Assembly (NCBI RefSeq): GCF_009758175.1
Contig: NZ_WRPM01000103.1
Location: 40,622 to 104,621, forward strand
Reading direction: 5' to 3'
Length of the DNA: 64,000 nucleotides
Origin: Nesterenkonia alkaliphila
GTDB lineage: Bacteria; Actinomycetota; Actinomycetes; Actinomycetales; Micrococcaceae
This document shows positions 52,352 to 62,233 of this stretch, piece by piece. Positions within the stretch are counted from its first letter, which is position 1; every line of letters begins with the position of its first letter. A program made the translations under genes and the position numbers. The notes under the pieces were generated by a model, which did not search any database, was not told the DNA's origin, and saw only the letters and a list, made by a program, of their open reading frames with translations.

Positions 52352-55158
52352 CGGACCAGCGCGCCGCGACGGGCACTAGGTTCACGGTGCTGCGCGCCAA
52401 TCTGCGCTCCTCGGGCAAGCGGCTCTGAGCCGCCGGGGCGGCCATCGCCATTTCAGTGGCCTTCATTGTGGCCGGCACTATGCTGGTGGACTCGCTGAAC
52501 CGGGCCGTGGAGGAAGAGGCCAAGGGAGAAGCGGCCGGCGCTGATCTGATCATTGACTCCAGAGCGCTCGGTTGGGCGAGCAACTCCTATACGGAGTACG
52601 AGGACGGCGGCTGGTCAGCGGAGACACTGATGCCTGCGGAGTATGGAGACATTCCCCTGGCCGAGGCGATTGAGCAGCTGGACTCGGTGGTCTCAGCAGA
52701 GGTGATCCGCCGCAGCTGACTGGACGGCCCCCTGGAGCTGGACGAACAGTTTGGCGGGTACAGCAGCTCAGGGCTTGGGGTGAGCACCCTGACCGGCAGC
52801 CGCGAGTATCCGCTGGTTGAGGGCCGGCTGCCGCAGGCTGCTGATGAGCTTCTGGTCAGCGAATCCGCCGCCCAATGGCAGGATCTGGCAGTGGGCGACA
52901 CCTACCAGGCTGAGGCTGTGCGCTGGGAGATGGATGACTCCTACACCGTGGTGGATCAGGCGCAGTACACCGTGGTGGGAATCGCCGAGACCAGTGTGTG
53001 GAGCCCGGAGGCGTATCTCACCGCTGAAGGCATGGACCGTGTACCTGTCGATCCGGAGGCAGACTATGGCTTCGTGGAGCCGGCTGAGATTCGGGTGGTC
53101 CTGCCGGAGTCCGTCCATGGTGACCGGGCCGCCCAAGAAGCCGTTCAGCAGCAGATTGCTGAGCTGGTGGGGCAGCTGATTGCCTCCGGGGAGCTGGACA
53201 TGCTCGCCCCGGCATCGGCCACCCCGGAGGCCGGGGCGGCCCAAGAAGACCCGTTCGGCATTGTCTCAGTGTCGCAGCTGCAGATTGCCACCAGTGAGCA
53301 GATCGTGGACCTCTGGGTGGCGGAGCGCACCGGAGATGCCCAGCTGCTTCGCTGGGTGGCACTGGGCTTCGGCAGCATCGCCGTGTTCGTCTCGGCTTTG
53401 GTGATCGCCAATACCTTCCAGGTGATCGTCGCCTCGCGGCAACGCACGATGGCGCTGATCCGCGCCGTGGGAGGCACTGCAGCCCAGCTGCGCTGGGCTA
53501 CTCTAGCCGAGGGGGCCGTGCTCGGCCTTCTGGGCGGAGCAGCCGGTGTGCTCCTCGGCTGGGGGATCGCACAAGGGTTCGTGGTCGCCATGAATTTCTT
53601 GGGCGGCGGCGGAGAGGGCATTCCGGCAGCCTTGCCGAATCTCATCGCGATGGGGGTGGGCCTCGGCCTGGGCCTGGTCATGGCAGTAGGCTCAGCCCTC
53701 TACCCGGCGTTCAGTGCGGGGCGCATTTCGCCCATGATCGCCCTGCGGCCTGCAGATGTGGCTCCGCCGGAGAACCGCGGCTCCACGGTACGACTGGTGC
53801 TCGGTGCACTGCTTACCGCCGTGGGTCTGGCTGCTGTGCTCTACGCCGCACTGGGTTGGCCAGCCAGCGAACCGAATCCTGAGCTGGACTACTACGGGAT
53901 GTTCAACGCTGATCCCGTGGCGGGGCTGCCGTTCCCGGTGATCGGCCTGGGCGGCGGGATCCTGGGCTTCCTCGGTGTGCTGGTGCTGGCCAAGACCATA
54001 GTGCCGCCGCTCGCGGAGTGGCTGGGCACGGCGCTGGCAGCCCTGCGCCCGCTGAAGGTGCCCGCACGCCTGGCCGGGCAGAATGCCCGCCAGGTACCCG
54101 GACGTACTGCCGCCACCTCCTCAGCACTGCTGGTGGGAGTGACCCTGGTGGCGACCATGATCACTGGTGCGGCGACTGCCCAGAAGCTGTTGTACACCGA
54201 GTTGGCCGAGTCCTATCCCGTGGACGGCGCTGTGGCGGAGCTCGAGGAGGACCAGTGGCAGGTGCTGCAGGACAGCCCCGTGGTCACTGAGGTCATGATG
54301 CTGCCGGGTCTGCAGGCTCAGCACACAGAGGATATCCATTGGCAGGTACTTGTGCTGGAGGATGCCGAGTTTAGCGAAATCTCGCGTCTTCCGCTGGATC
54401 AGTTGCAGGAGGATGGGCCGATCATCTATGCCGGGTGGAACGCCTTTGCCCAGGCAGACTACTCCTCGGTGTCGGAAACCCTCATGTTGGAGCTGCCCAC
54501 TGGTCAGCCCGCCAAGGAATTTCCGGTGCAATTGGCCTCTTGGCTGCCCCATGACGTGGTGGCGGTTCCGCAGGCGCTTCTGCCGCCTGGGGACCGGGAT
54601 GCCACCCCCGGAGCAGGGGCTGTGTTCCGCGTGGCTGATGATGCGCAGTATCAGGAGATCTGGCAGCTTCACGAGGCGCTCGGTGGGTATTCGGCCCAAG
54701 CCTCTGTGGAAGGCGCGGCGTACCGCGCAGAGACCCTGCGGCTCATCGATGCGATTCTGTTGGGGGTTCTCGCCCTGCTGGGGGCCAGTGTGCTGGTAGC
54801 GGTGCTGGGGGTCTCAAACACGCTTTCCCTCTCCGTGTTTGAGCGTCAGCGAGAGGCTGCTTTGCTGCGGGCCAATGGGATGACCCGCCGCGCACTGGGG
54901 GCAACCATAGGTATCGAGGCCCTGCTGCTGGCGGCAGTCGCCCTGCTGCTGGGAACCGGGATGGGAGCACTCTTCGGCTGGGCCGGAGTCAGCGCATTGG
55001 TGGCGCGCGAGGACTGGACGGTGGCGCCGGAGATTCCTTGGCTGCGGATGGCTGCGGTTTGGGCAGCGACCCTGTTGGCCTCCCTGGCCGCGGCCTGGCT
55101 TCCGGCCCGCCGGCTCTCCCGAGTCCAGCCGGCCGCCGGTCTCTCCCGGGCCGCCTGA
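52348..55158 (+). pseudogene. FtsX/MacB-type ABC permease with two in-frame TGA codons
   Basis: One frame runs from GTG 52348 to TGA 55158 (936 codons) but holds TGA at 52426-52428 and 52717-52719. Both sit inside otherwise good permease sequence: the first between SSGKRL and AAGAAIAISVAFIVAG (helix 1), the second between EVIRRS and LDGPLELD in the large extracellular domain. The later part is intact and has FtsX helices (VALGFGSIAVFVSALVIANTF, GAVLGLLGGAAGVLLGWGIA) twice, as in DUF-type tandem FtsX permeases. CGA-to-TGA or TGG-to-TGA changes would explain both. TGA recoding is not expected in this host, since TGA ends many genes here. Confidence 0.85.
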
Positions 55159-55222
55159 GCACAGAAGAGAGCCCGGATGAGCACTGCGCTCCTCCGGGCT
55201 CTCCGTCGTGAAGGGCTGATCC

Positions 55223-55303
55223 TCAGAGCAACCACATCAGGATGATGACGATCGCGATAATTGTCAGAATACCGCCACCGATGTAAATTCCACCGCCGCG
55301 CAT
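55223..55303 (-). CDS. 26-residue hydrophobic peptide
   Basis: ATG 55303 with AAGGAG 8 nt upstream opens a frame of 26 codons: a basic-Gly N-terminus (MRGGGIYIGGG) and one hydrophobic helix ending LMWLL, then TGA. The good ribosome site and single helix suggest a genuine small membrane protein; function is unknown. Confidence 0.55.
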   Translation of the reverse strand: MRGGGIYIGGGILTIIAIVIILMWLL

Positions 55304-55356
55304 ATGAATCACTCCTTCATTAGTTGGGTGCGACATGGTCAGAACTGTGCAGTCCG

Positions 55357-55533
55357 TTATCTGTTTGCCCGCGTCAGTGCTCGCAGCACGAACACGGCAA
55401 GGATCACGATGATGATCGAGATGATCACACTGCCGATGATGCTGATCAGCTCGGTGAGCAACCACCAGGCCAACCAGATGAGCACAATGCTCAGCAGAAT
55501 CGTCAGGACAATGGACAGCGCGTTTCTAGCCAT
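55357..55533 (-). CDS. 58-residue two-helix membrane protein
   Basis: ATG 55533 to TAA 55357 encodes 58 residues. Helix 1 spans LSIVLTILLSIVLIWLAWWLL and helix 2 covers LISIIGSVIISIIIVILAVFVL, with a basic tail RALTRANR. GGAG lies close before the ATG. It precedes the 26-residue peptide on the same strand, 53 nt apart, so both may be read together. I recognise no family. Confidence 0.6.
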   Translation of the reverse strand: MARNALSIVLTILLSIVLIWLAWWLLTELISIIGSVIISIIIVILAVFVLRALTRANR

Positions 55534-55606
55534 GGCTCCACACTAAGATCGTCAGTCTGGACATGTGCTGGACAAAGCCAGCAAATGCAGTGTGAATTAA
55601 CGAGAA

Positions 55607-55647
55607 GAGCGGCGGGAAATAGTGGGTCGCACCACTTCCCGCCGCTC
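55607..55647 (-). terminator. Hairpin terminator after the UgpC-like ATPase gene
   Basis: GAGCGGCGGGAA (55607-55618) pairs with TTCCCGCCGCTC (55636-55647); a second 4-bp GTGG/CCAC part lies inside after a 3-nt bulge, with a 6-nt loop. It lies 33-73 nt downstream of the stop of the minus-strand ATPase gene and is followed on that strand by a moderately T-rich stretch. Confidence 0.7.
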
Positions 55648-55679
55648 AAATCAGTATCTTCGGCTAACTAGCTCCTGAT

Positions 55680-56822
55680 TCAGTCTTCCTGGTCAGCCAG
55701 GGCCTCGACATCGTCCAGGGTCGCCTCGGGGGTGCCCTCGGGGATCGCCCCGTTGAGCCGCAGACCGGTCTGAACGTCGAACAGGTGCACGTGGTCCGCA
55801 TTCGGCTTGATGTGCACAGTCTCGCCCTTCTGAGGAGGACGGCGGCCGTCGACCCGGACGATCAGCGGCTGGAAGGTGTGGATGCCCTCCGGGGTGCCGT
55901 AGATGTAGGCATCGGCGCCGAGCTCCTCGACGACGTCGACGATCATCGGCAGGCCGGTGCCGTCGGTTGAGATGCTCATGTCCTCAGGCCGCACCCCCAG
56001 GATGACCTCCTGCTTGCCGGTGAGGTCCACTTCAGGAACGGTGAGTCGGTCGTTGCCGACCACCAGCTGGCCGGACTCCACTCTGACTTTGAACAGGCTC
56101 ATTGCGGGGGAGCCGATGAAGCCGGCCACAAACACATTGGCGGGGGTGTCGTAGAGGTTGCGCGGGGAGTCCACCTGCTGCAGCACGCCGTCCTTGAGCA
56201 CGCAGACCCGATCCCCCATGGTCATCGCCTCAACCTGATCGTGTGTGACGTAGACGGTGGTGGTCTTCAGCTCGCGGGTCAGTGCGGCGATCTGGGTGCG
56301 TGTCTGTACGCGCAGCTTGGCGTCCAGGTTGGACAGCGGCTCATCCATCAGGAAGACCTTGGGGGAGCGGACGATGGCGCGGCCCATGGCAACGCGCTGG
56401 CGCTGACCGCCGGAGAGCGCCTTGGGCTTGCGGTCCAGGTAGTCCTGAAGGTCCAGGATCTTGGCGGCCTCCTGTACGCGCCGTGCGCGCTCCTCCTTGG
56501 AGACCCCGGCGATCTTCAGCGCGAATCCCATGTTCTCGGCCACTGACATATGCGGATAGAGCGCGTAGTTCTGGAAGACCATGGCGATATCGCGGTCCTT
56601 GGGCGAGACGTGGCTGACGTCCTCACCGCCGATCAGAATGCGGCCCTCATTGACCTCCTCGAGGCCGGCTAGCATACGCAGTGCGGTTGACTTGCCGCAG
56701 CCGGAGGGGCCCACAAGAACCAGGAACTCGCCGTCGGCGACCTCAAGGTGGAGCTGATTGATAGCAGGGCGAGCGCCCGGAGTGTAGATGCGGCTTGCGT
56801 AGTCATAGGTGACAGAGGCCAT
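55680..56822 (-). CDS. ugpC: Orphan carbohydrate ABC transporter ATPase (UgpC/MsiK/MalK type)
   Basis: A 380-residue CUT1 ATPase. Walker A GPSGCGKST is at residues 38-46, Q-loop VFQNYALYPHMSV, signature LSGGQRQRVAMGRAIVR, Walker B FLMDEPLSNLDAKLR, H-loop YVTHDQVEAMTMGDR. The C-terminal regulatory OB-fold half, GVRPEDM near residue 272, is the MalK/UgpC type. No permease is near. It should serve several CUT1 importers, as MsiK does in Streptomyces, including the UgpAEB-like genes at 14033-17307, which have no ATPase. Preceded by a 268-nt gap, followed by a hairpin terminator. Confidence 0.93.
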   Translation of the reverse strand: MASVTYDYASRIYTPGARPAINQLHLEVADGEFLVLVGPSGCGKSTALRMLAGLEEVNEGRILIGGEDVSHVSPKDRDIAMVFQNYALYPHMSVAENMGFALKIAGVSKEERARRVQEAAKILDLQDYLDRKPKALSGGQRQRVAMGRAIVRSPKVFLMDEPLSNLDAKLRVQTRTQIAALTRELKTTTVYVTHDQVEAMTMGDRVCVLKDGVLQQVDSPRNLYDTPANVFVAGFIGSPAMSLFKVRVESGQLVVGNDRLTVPEVDLTGKQEVILGVRPEDMSISTDGTGLPMIVDVVEELGADAYIYGTPEGIHTFQPLIVRVDGRRPPQKGETVHIKPNADHVHLFDVQTGLRLNGAIPEGTPEATLDDVEALADQED

Positions 56823-56992
56823 GATGGTTCCCTTTCACGGGCAGGTACGTGCCCGACGATCCGTAGTGAAGGTTGGCTGTCCACGCCAGGGGTGAGTGTG
56901 GTGCCCCTCTCATGAACTCAAGCATCACATCACAGGCCTCTCATTAAGTCCACCTGCGACACAAAGTGCCACACCGCGGGCAGGCTAATCGA

Positions 56993-57058
56993 GCGTAGCT
57001 GTTTGTCCGGGTATAGCGCTGATTCCGGGGCCATAAGCGGATTAACCGCTACGCTCAC
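56993..57058. repeat. Inverted repeat between lpqE and the UgpC-like gene
   Basis: GAGCGTAGC (56993-57001) and GCTACGCTC (57050-57058) are perfect inverse complements about 48 nt apart, and a shorter palindrome AGCGG-ATTAA-CCGCT (57038-57052) lies at its right arm. It lies between the lpqE stop (minus strand) and the ugpC start. A folded terminator for lpqE or an operator for ugpC are both possible. The rest of the gap shows no gene. Confidence 0.5.
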
Positions 57059-57090
57059 CGGAGTTCAGGTTGGCCGCCGCCGGGACAATC

Positions 57091-57654
57091 TCAGTGGCTG
57101 TCGTCGTTCTCGTCGTAGTGGGCGGCACCGCTGCCCCAGGTGTCTGGGCCGTGTTCGAGATGCTCCGCCATGGACTCGTCGAAGCCGTCCGGCAGCAGGT
57201 CGCGGTACTCAGCGATGGTGCCGTCCACCACGGTGGCGTTGAAGCTCTCCTGGGCGCCGTTGACGCTGACGGTGACCTCCTGGATGGAACCGGGGCCGGC
57301 CTCGATCGCCGAGACGATCAGCTCCTCATCGTGCTGCAGATTGATGGAACTGCCCGGCTCAACCGTGAACTCAAAGCTGTCGCCGGCCACCTCGATGCTG
57401 ACCTCGGCGGGCTCCTCGGCGGAGGTGTCCAGATGGGAGACCAACCCGGTCATCCGGGCCGGACCGCCCTCTTCTCCGGCCACGAACATGATGTGGCGCA
57501 GCGCGATGTTCTCGGAGTCGAACATTGTGCCGTCGGAGGCGGAGTACACATGCGTAGTGGCCTGGTAGTTGATGGCAGAGCAGCCGGTGAGGGCCAGACC
57601 GCCGATCAAGGCAGCAGCTGCAGCTGCGCGAGGTACCGAGGGGGTGAACTTCAC
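57091..57654 (-). CDS. lpqE: LpqE-like lipoprotein
   Basis: A 187-residue lipoprotein: signal peptide MKFTPSVPRAAAAAALIGGLALTGC with lipobox ALTGC (Cys near residue 25), then a beta-rich domain with NIALRHIMFVAGEEGGPARMTGLVSHLDTS and an acidic His-containing tail. In mycobacteria lpqE sits divergent from carD-ispD-ispF-cysS, exactly the arrangement here, which is the main reason for the name. Function is unsettled. The palindrome TTCTAC-N5-GTAGAA is in the upstream divergent gap, 16 nt before a -10-like TAGTCT. Confidence 0.78.
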   Translation of the reverse strand: MKFTPSVPRAAAAAALIGGLALTGCSAINYQATTHVYSASDGTMFDSENIALRHIMFVAGEEGGPARMTGLVSHLDTSAEEPAEVSIEVAGDSFEFTVEPGSSINLQHDEELIVSAIEAGPGSIQEVTVSVNGAQESFNATVVDGTIAEYRDLLPDGFDESMAEHLEHGPDTWGSGAAHYDENDDSH

Positions 57655-57720
57655 CGCGGAGACTCCTTAGAACGATGGGTACGCATGGCGTTGCTACCAG
57701 ACTACTCGATCCGGTGTGAC

Positions 57721-57737
57721 TTCTACGCAATGTAGAA
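57721..57737. promoter_or_regulatory. TTCTAC-N5-GTAGAA palindrome at the lpqE promoter
   Basis: A perfect 6-bp inverted repeat with 5-nt spacer (57721-57726 and 57732-57737) in the lpqE/carD divergent region. On the lpqE strand GTAGAA is followed after exactly 16 nt by TAGTCT (57704-57699), mirroring the pacL-like site at 42041. A carD-strand promoter is not clearly tied to it; carD has a TAAACT -10-like element near 57834. Confidence 0.6.
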
Positions 57738-57845
57738 AGATTATTGCGCGGCGAACCTTAGTACTGCCCCTGCAATCTACCGTCACGACACGCCGTAAGG
57801 CGCCCCTCCGTGATAAACTTGAAGTCAGGAAAGGGGAATAACTAC

Positions 57846-58364
57846 ATGAATTTCGAAGTCGGCGAGACAGTCGTTTACCCGCACCACGGTGCAGCCACCA
57901 TTGAAGAGGTGGAGATGAGGACTTTCAAGGGTGAGGAGAAGACCTACCTCACTCTGCGAGTCTCAGAAGGGGACCTGACTATCAAGGTTCCGGCTGAGAA
58001 CGTCGATCTGGTCGGCGTCCGTGATGTAGTGGACGAGGAAGGCCTGGAGAAGGTGTTCGGCCTGCTGCGTGAAGAGCACACCGAGGAGCCCACCAACTGG
58101 TCCCGCCGCTATAAGGCCAATGTGGAGAAGCTCGCCTCCGGTTCCATCCATAAGCTCGCCGAGGTGGTTCGCGATCTCTGGCGCCGCGAGAACAACCGCG
58201 GCCTCTCAGCTGGCGAGAAGCGTATGCTCTCCCAGGCCCGCCGCATCCTGGTCTCCGAGCTCCGGCTGGCCAAGGAGCTGGAGGAGGAGAAGGCCGAGGA
58301 GCTTCTCGATGAGGTCCTCGCCGAGGGCCATGCCACGGCTGAGGCCGATAAGGTCCCTGCCTGA
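57846..58364 (+). CDS. carD: CarD family transcription factor
   Basis: CarD binds the RNA polymerase beta subunit and stabilises open complexes, especially at rRNA promoters. The 172-residue protein has the Tudor-like N-terminal RNAP-interacting domain ([23 protein letters not shown]) and the helical DNA-binding C-terminal part with [31 protein letters not shown] and [23 protein letters not shown], including the conserved Trp that wedges DNA. ATG 57846 has a GGAAAGGGG site upstream. It is the first of a co-directional run carD-ispDF-cysS-rlmB. Confidence 0.96.
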   Translation: MNFEVGETVVYPHHGAATIEEVEMRTFKGEEKTYLTLRVSEGDLTIKVPAENVDLVGVRDVVDEEGLEKVFGLLREEHTEEPTNWSRRYKANVEKLASGSIHKLAEVVRDLWRRENNRGLSAGEKRMLSQARRILVSELRLAKELEEEKAEELLDEVLAEGHATAEADKVPA

Positions 58365-58396
58365 GCAGACTCACCGCTCAGCATAGAATTCAATAC

Positions 58397-59737
58397 ATGA
58401 CTGCACGCCCGGATGATACTGCGCCCTTCAGCGCGGTACACCGGGCGTTAGTCATCGTTGCGGCGGGTTCAGGCACTAGGCTCGGCCACGGGATCCCCAA
58501 GGCCGCGGTGACCCTTGGCGTGGGCAGCATCCTGGAGCATGCATGTCAGGCAGTCACCCCTGAACTCGGCTTTGAGCTGATCGTCCTGGTCCTGCCCGAG
58601 CAGTCCTCCCATCACGAGGTTCTCTCGGCACCGGCCACGGCTCTGGCCCACCGGACCGGGAGCCAGGTTGTGATCACCTCCGGCGGCGCAGCCCGCACCG
58701 ATTCAGTGAGGGCGGGCAGCCAGGCGGTCCAGAAGCACGCTGAGCTGCAGGGCTGGGACGGACCCGTGCACGTTTTGGTGCACGACGCCGCCCGGGCGCT
58801 CACTCCCCCCGAGGTGTTCAGTCGGGTCCTGCAAGCCCTGGCAGACGGGGCCGAGGCGGTGACCCCGGCAGTGCCGGTCACCGACACCATCAAGCAGGTG
58901 CAGTCTGAGGGCTCTGCGGAACGGGTTGAGCGCACCCTGCCGCGTTCCGCTCTACGCGCCGTGCAGACCCCGCAGGGCTTCACCCTGCAGTTCCTGGAGC
59001 GGGCGTTCGCTCACATTGAGCAGCTCCCTACGGAGCGTGCGTCCCAGCTCACCGATGAGGCGATGATCGCCGAGGACCTCAACACCGAGGTGCGAGTGGT
59101 GCCCGGGCATCCGCATGCGCTGAAGATCACCACTGAGACCGACCTCATCACCGCCCGCGCCCTCTTGGCGGAACAGGCGCGAGAGCCGCTGAGCAGCGAG
59201 CGATCCGAGACTGGGACTTCAGGCGCAGAGGCCGCGGCAACGCCGCCGGGACCACCGCGAGTAGGCATCGGCCAGGACATCCATGCCTTTGCGCTGGCGG
59301 ATGAGCCTACAGAGCTGTGGCTTGCTGGTCTGTACTGGCCCGGCCAGCAAGGACTTGCCGGGCACTCCGATGCGGACCCCGTGGCCCATGCAGCCTGCGC
59401 CGCCCTGTTCTCCGCCGCCGGGATGGGAGACCTGGGCACCCATTTTGGGGCCGATACCCTGGGAACCCACCGGGCAGAGATGGCCGGTGCCCGCGGCGTC
59501 GTTCTCCTCTCCCAGGCTGCCAGGATCGTGCGCGATGCTGGTTTCCGGATCGGCAGCATCGCAGTCCAACTGGTGGGAAACCGGCCCAAATTCGCCCCGC
59601 GGCGCGAGGAGGCTCAGCGGGTGCTCAGTGAGGCGGCGGGCGCACCGGTCTCCGTGGCTGCCACCACCTCAGACGGGCTCGGCTTCACCGGACGCGGGGA
59701 GGGCATTGCTGCCACAGCCACCGCCGTCCTGTACTGA
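58397..59737 (+). CDS. ispDF: Bifunctional IspDF (MEP cytidylyltransferase / MECDP synthase)
   Basis: A 446-residue fusion of two MEP-pathway enzymes. IspD residues about 15-250: [20 protein letters not shown] (CTP-binding, Lys) and [20 protein letters not shown], then [13 protein letters not shown]. IspF residues about 285-446: [11 protein letters not shown] (metal Asp-x-His), [13 protein letters not shown] (metal His), [13 protein letters not shown] and [14 protein letters not shown]. The linker is Ala/Glu-rich. Together they convert MEP to the cyclic diphosphate (with IspE acting in between). The start ATG is 58397. Such fusions are known in alphaproteobacteria and some actinobacteria. Confidence 0.95.
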   Translation: MTARPDDTAPFSAVHRALVIVAAGSGTRLGHGIPKAAVTLGVGSILEHACQAVTPELGFELIVLVLPEQSSHHEVLSAPATALAHRTGSQVVITSGGAARTDSVRAGSQAVQKHAELQGWDGPVHVLVHDAARALTPPEVFSRVLQALADGAEAVTPAVPVTDTIKQVQSEGSAERVERTLPRSALRAVQTPQGFTLQFLERAFAHIEQLPTERASQLTDEAMIAEDLNTEVRVVPGHPHALKITTETDLITARALLAEQAREPLSSERSETGTSGAEAAATPPGPPRVGIGQDIHAFALADEPTELWLAGLYWPGQQGLAGHSDADPVAHAACAALFSAAGMGDLGTHFGADTLGTHRAEMAGARGVVLLSQAARIVRDAGFRIGSIAVQLVGNRPKFAPRREEAQRVLSEAAGAPVSVAATTSDGLGFTGRGEGIAATATAVLY

Positions 59738-59788
59738 CCTGTCCAAATCTGTCTGTCTTTGGGCGGCCGTACCGGTAAGGTATGGCCC

Positions 59789-61237
59789 GTGGCCCTGAGA
59801 CTCTATGACACCAAGACCGCGCAGCTGCGCGAGTTCCAGCCGTTGGAACCCGGCAAGGTGTCCCTCTACTACTGTGGTGCCACTGTGCAGGGCCGCCCGC
59901 ATGTGGGCCATGTGCGCTCGGCAGTGGCCTTCGACATCCTCGCCCGGTGGCTGCAGCACTCCGGGTACCGGGTCACCACGGTGCGCAATGTCACCGATAT
60001 CGATGACAAGATCCTGGCGAAGTCTGCCGCCTCCTACGCCGAGGACTTCGAACCCACGCCGGACTACCCGGCTGCCGAGCCCTGGTTTGCCCTGGCCTAC
60101 CGGTTCGAGCAGGTGTTCAACGCAGCCTACAGCGCAGTTGGGGTGGCCCGTCCCAGCTACGAACCCCGCGCCACCGGCCATATCACCGAGATGCATGCCC
60201 TCATCGCCCGGCTGATCGAGGCTGGGCACGCTTATCCCGCACTGGATGACTCCGGCGACGTCTACTTCGATGTGCGCTCCTGGCCTCACTACGGGGAGCT
60301 GACCCGGCAGTCAGTGGAGGATATGCAGGATGCCCCCGATGCCGACCCGCGCGGTAAGCGCGATCCCCGGGACTTCGCGCTCTGGAAGGGGCATAAGCCC
60401 GGTGAGCCGCAGACCGCTGCCTGGGACTCTCCCTGGGGCCGGGGCCGGCCCGGCTGGCACCTGGAGTGCTCGGCGATGGCCAGCAAATACCTGGGCAGCA
60501 GCTTTGACATCCACGGCGGTGGGCGGGACCTGCGGTTCCCTCACCATGAGAACGAGCTCGCCCAGTCAGCAGCCGCAGGGGACGGATTCGCCCGCTACTG
60601 GCTGCACAACGGTATGGTCACCTATGCCGGGGAAAAGATGTCCAAGTCGGTGGGGAACACTGTCTCGCCCGATCAGATGTTGGCCGAAGTCCGTCCCAAA
60701 GCAGTCCGCTACTGGCTGGCCAGCGCCCACTACCGCTCCGAACTCGACTACAAGCCGGGATCACTGCAGGAAGCGGCCTCGGCCCTGGAGCGGGTCGAGA
60801 ACTTCCTTGCCCGGGCCCGCCCCGGAGGGCATCCAGGAGAGTCCCCCAGCGGGCTCCCTGAAGGCTTCGCCGCCGCGATGGATGATGACCTCAACGTGCC
60901 CGCCGCCCTGGCAGTGCTTCACGAAACCGTCCGTGCCGGTAACACGGCCCTGGCTAGGGACGACGACGCCGCCACCGCAGTCTGTGCCGGCCAGGTGCTG
61001 AAGATGCTGGAGGTACTGGGCATCACGGATGTGCCCGAGCCCGCCGAGGGCGCCTCCGGGCCGGCAGCTGAGGCGCTGAGCCACCTGGTGGAGGCCCAGC
61101 TCGCGCAGCGGGCCGAGGCCAAGCGCGCTAAGGATTTTGCCCGGGCCGACGCCATTCGCGATCTGCTCACAACCATCGGCATTGAGGTGGAGGACACCCC
61201 CTCAGGCGCCGTGTGGACCCTGAAAGGCGGTGCCTAG
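59789..61237 (+). CDS. cysS: Cysteinyl-tRNA synthetase
   Basis: A 482-residue class I synthetase. [16 protein letters not shown] carries the zinc Cys29 and HIGH-like HVGH. The catalytic insertion with WHLECSAM (zinc Cys/His) near residue 230 and KMSKS ([10 protein letters not shown] near residue 286) are intact, and the DALR/anticodon domain is Ala/Glu-rich. I use GTG 59789 rather than an upstream start; the AAGG ribosome site is 8 nt before it. It charges Cys on tRNA-Cys. Ends 3 nt before rlmB. Confidence 0.95.
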   Translation: MALRLYDTKTAQLREFQPLEPGKVSLYYCGATVQGRPHVGHVRSAVAFDILARWLQHSGYRVTTVRNVTDIDDKILAKSAASYAEDFEPTPDYPAAEPWFALAYRFEQVFNAAYSAVGVARPSYEPRATGHITEMHALIARLIEAGHAYPALDDSGDVYFDVRSWPHYGELTRQSVEDMQDAPDADPRGKRDPRDFALWKGHKPGEPQTAAWDSPWGRGRPGWHLECSAMASKYLGSSFDIHGGGRDLRFPHHENELAQSAAAGDGFARYWLHNGMVTYAGEKMSKSVGNTVSPDQMLAEVRPKAVRYWLASAHYRSELDYKPGSLQEAASALERVENFLARARPGGHPGESPSGLPEGFAAAMDDDLNVPAALAVLHETVRAGNTALARDDDAATAVCAGQVLKMLEVLGITDVPEPAEGASGPAAEALSHLVEAQLAQRAEAKRAKDFARADAIRDLLTTIGIEVEDTPSGAVWTLKGGA

Positions 61238-61240
61238 CCG

Positions 61241-62233
61241 ATGGCCAAGGACTCCCGACCCAAATCCGCTGCGATCCGCAGGGAGCGTAAGGGACCCACG
61301 AAGGGGTCCGGCGGCCAGGGCAAGCGCAAGCTTCAGGGCAAAGGCCCCACTCCCAAAGCCGAAGACCGGGTCTACCACAAGGCGCACCGGCAGAAGCAGC
61401 TGGCTGAGCGCTCGGCCGCCCGCCGGCAGCCTGGCCGAACCCGCGGCGGCTCAGGCTACGGTGCCGATGATGTGGTCGCCGGGCGTAACCCGGTGCTGGA
61501 GGCCCTGGCTGAGCAGGTCCCTGCCGCCGAGCTGCTCATTGCCCGCGATATCGAGACTGACGGGCGGGTTCGGGAGTCCCTGCAGCACTGTGCCGAGCAG
61601 GGCATCCGAGTCCGCGAGGTCTCCCGCCGCCAGCTGGACACCGCCACTGGGGAGGCAGTTCACCAGGGGATTGCCCTGGTGCTGCACCCCTATGAGTACG
61701 CAGACCCGGCTGAGTTGACCGCTGAGTTGGCCGAGGCCGCCGCCAAGGGCTATACGGAGCATCCCCCGCTGTTGGTGGCCTGCGACTCCATCACCGATCC
61801 TCGCAACCTGGGGGCGATCCTGCGGGCTGCGGCAGCCTTTGGTGCCGATGGCGTCGTCGTTCCTGAGCGGCGCAGCGCCGGGGTGACTGCCACTGTGTGG
61901 AAAACCTCAGCTGGGGCGGCGGCCCGGATTCCGGTGGCGCGGGCCAAGAACCTCACCCAGGCGCTGAAGGAGGCACAGGCCAATGGCTACTTTGTGGCCG
62001 GTCTCGATGGGGGTGGGGACACTGAGCTGCCCAATCTGAACCTCTTTGATCAGCCACTGGTGGTGGTGGTCGGCTCGGAGGGCAAAGGCCTGTCCCGGCT
62101 GGTCCGCGAGACCTGTGACTCCATCGTCTCCATCCCGATTGCCGCGAGCACCGAATCGCTCAATGCCTCTATGGCGGTGGGCATCAGCCTCTACGAGATT
62201 GCCGCACTGCGCCGGGGGGTGCGCCAGCAATGA
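61241..62233 (+). CDS. rlmB: 23S rRNA (guanosine-2'-O)-methyltransferase RlmB (SpoU/TrmH family)
   Basis: A 330-residue SpoU methyltransferase that modifies G2251 in the P-loop of 23S rRNA. A Lys/Arg-rich 75-residue N-terminal tail precedes the substrate-binding domain (VVAGRNPVLEALAEQVPA). SpoU motif 1 is DPRNLGAILRAAAAFGADGVVVPER, motif 2 VVVVGSEGKGLSRLVRETCD and motif 3 IPIAASTESLNASMAVGISLYE, forming the trefoil knot with the catalytic Asn/Arg. ATG 61241. It overlaps the next gene by 4 nt (ATGA). Confidence 0.95.
   Translation: MAKDSRPKSAAIRRERKGPTKGSGGQGKRKLQGKGPTPKAEDRVYHKAHRQKQLAERSAARRQPGRTRGGSGYGADDVVAGRNPVLEALAEQVPAAELLIARDIETDGRVRESLQHCAEQGIRVREVSRRQLDTATGEAVHQGIALVLHPYEYADPAELTAELAEAAAKGYTEHPPLLVACDSITDPRNLGAILRAAAAFGADGVVVPERRSAGVTATVWKTSAGAAARIPVARAKNLTQALKEAQANGYFVAGLDGGGDTELPNLNLFDQPLVVVVGSEGKGLSRLVRETCDSIVSIPIAASTESLNASMAVGISLYEIAALRRGVRQQ

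Noticed and set aside
52348..55158. Readthrough or recoding (Trp or selenocysteine) of the two TGA codons in the permease
   Set aside because: TGA is used as a normal stop by many genes here and no SECIS-like structure was seen; mutation is simpler.
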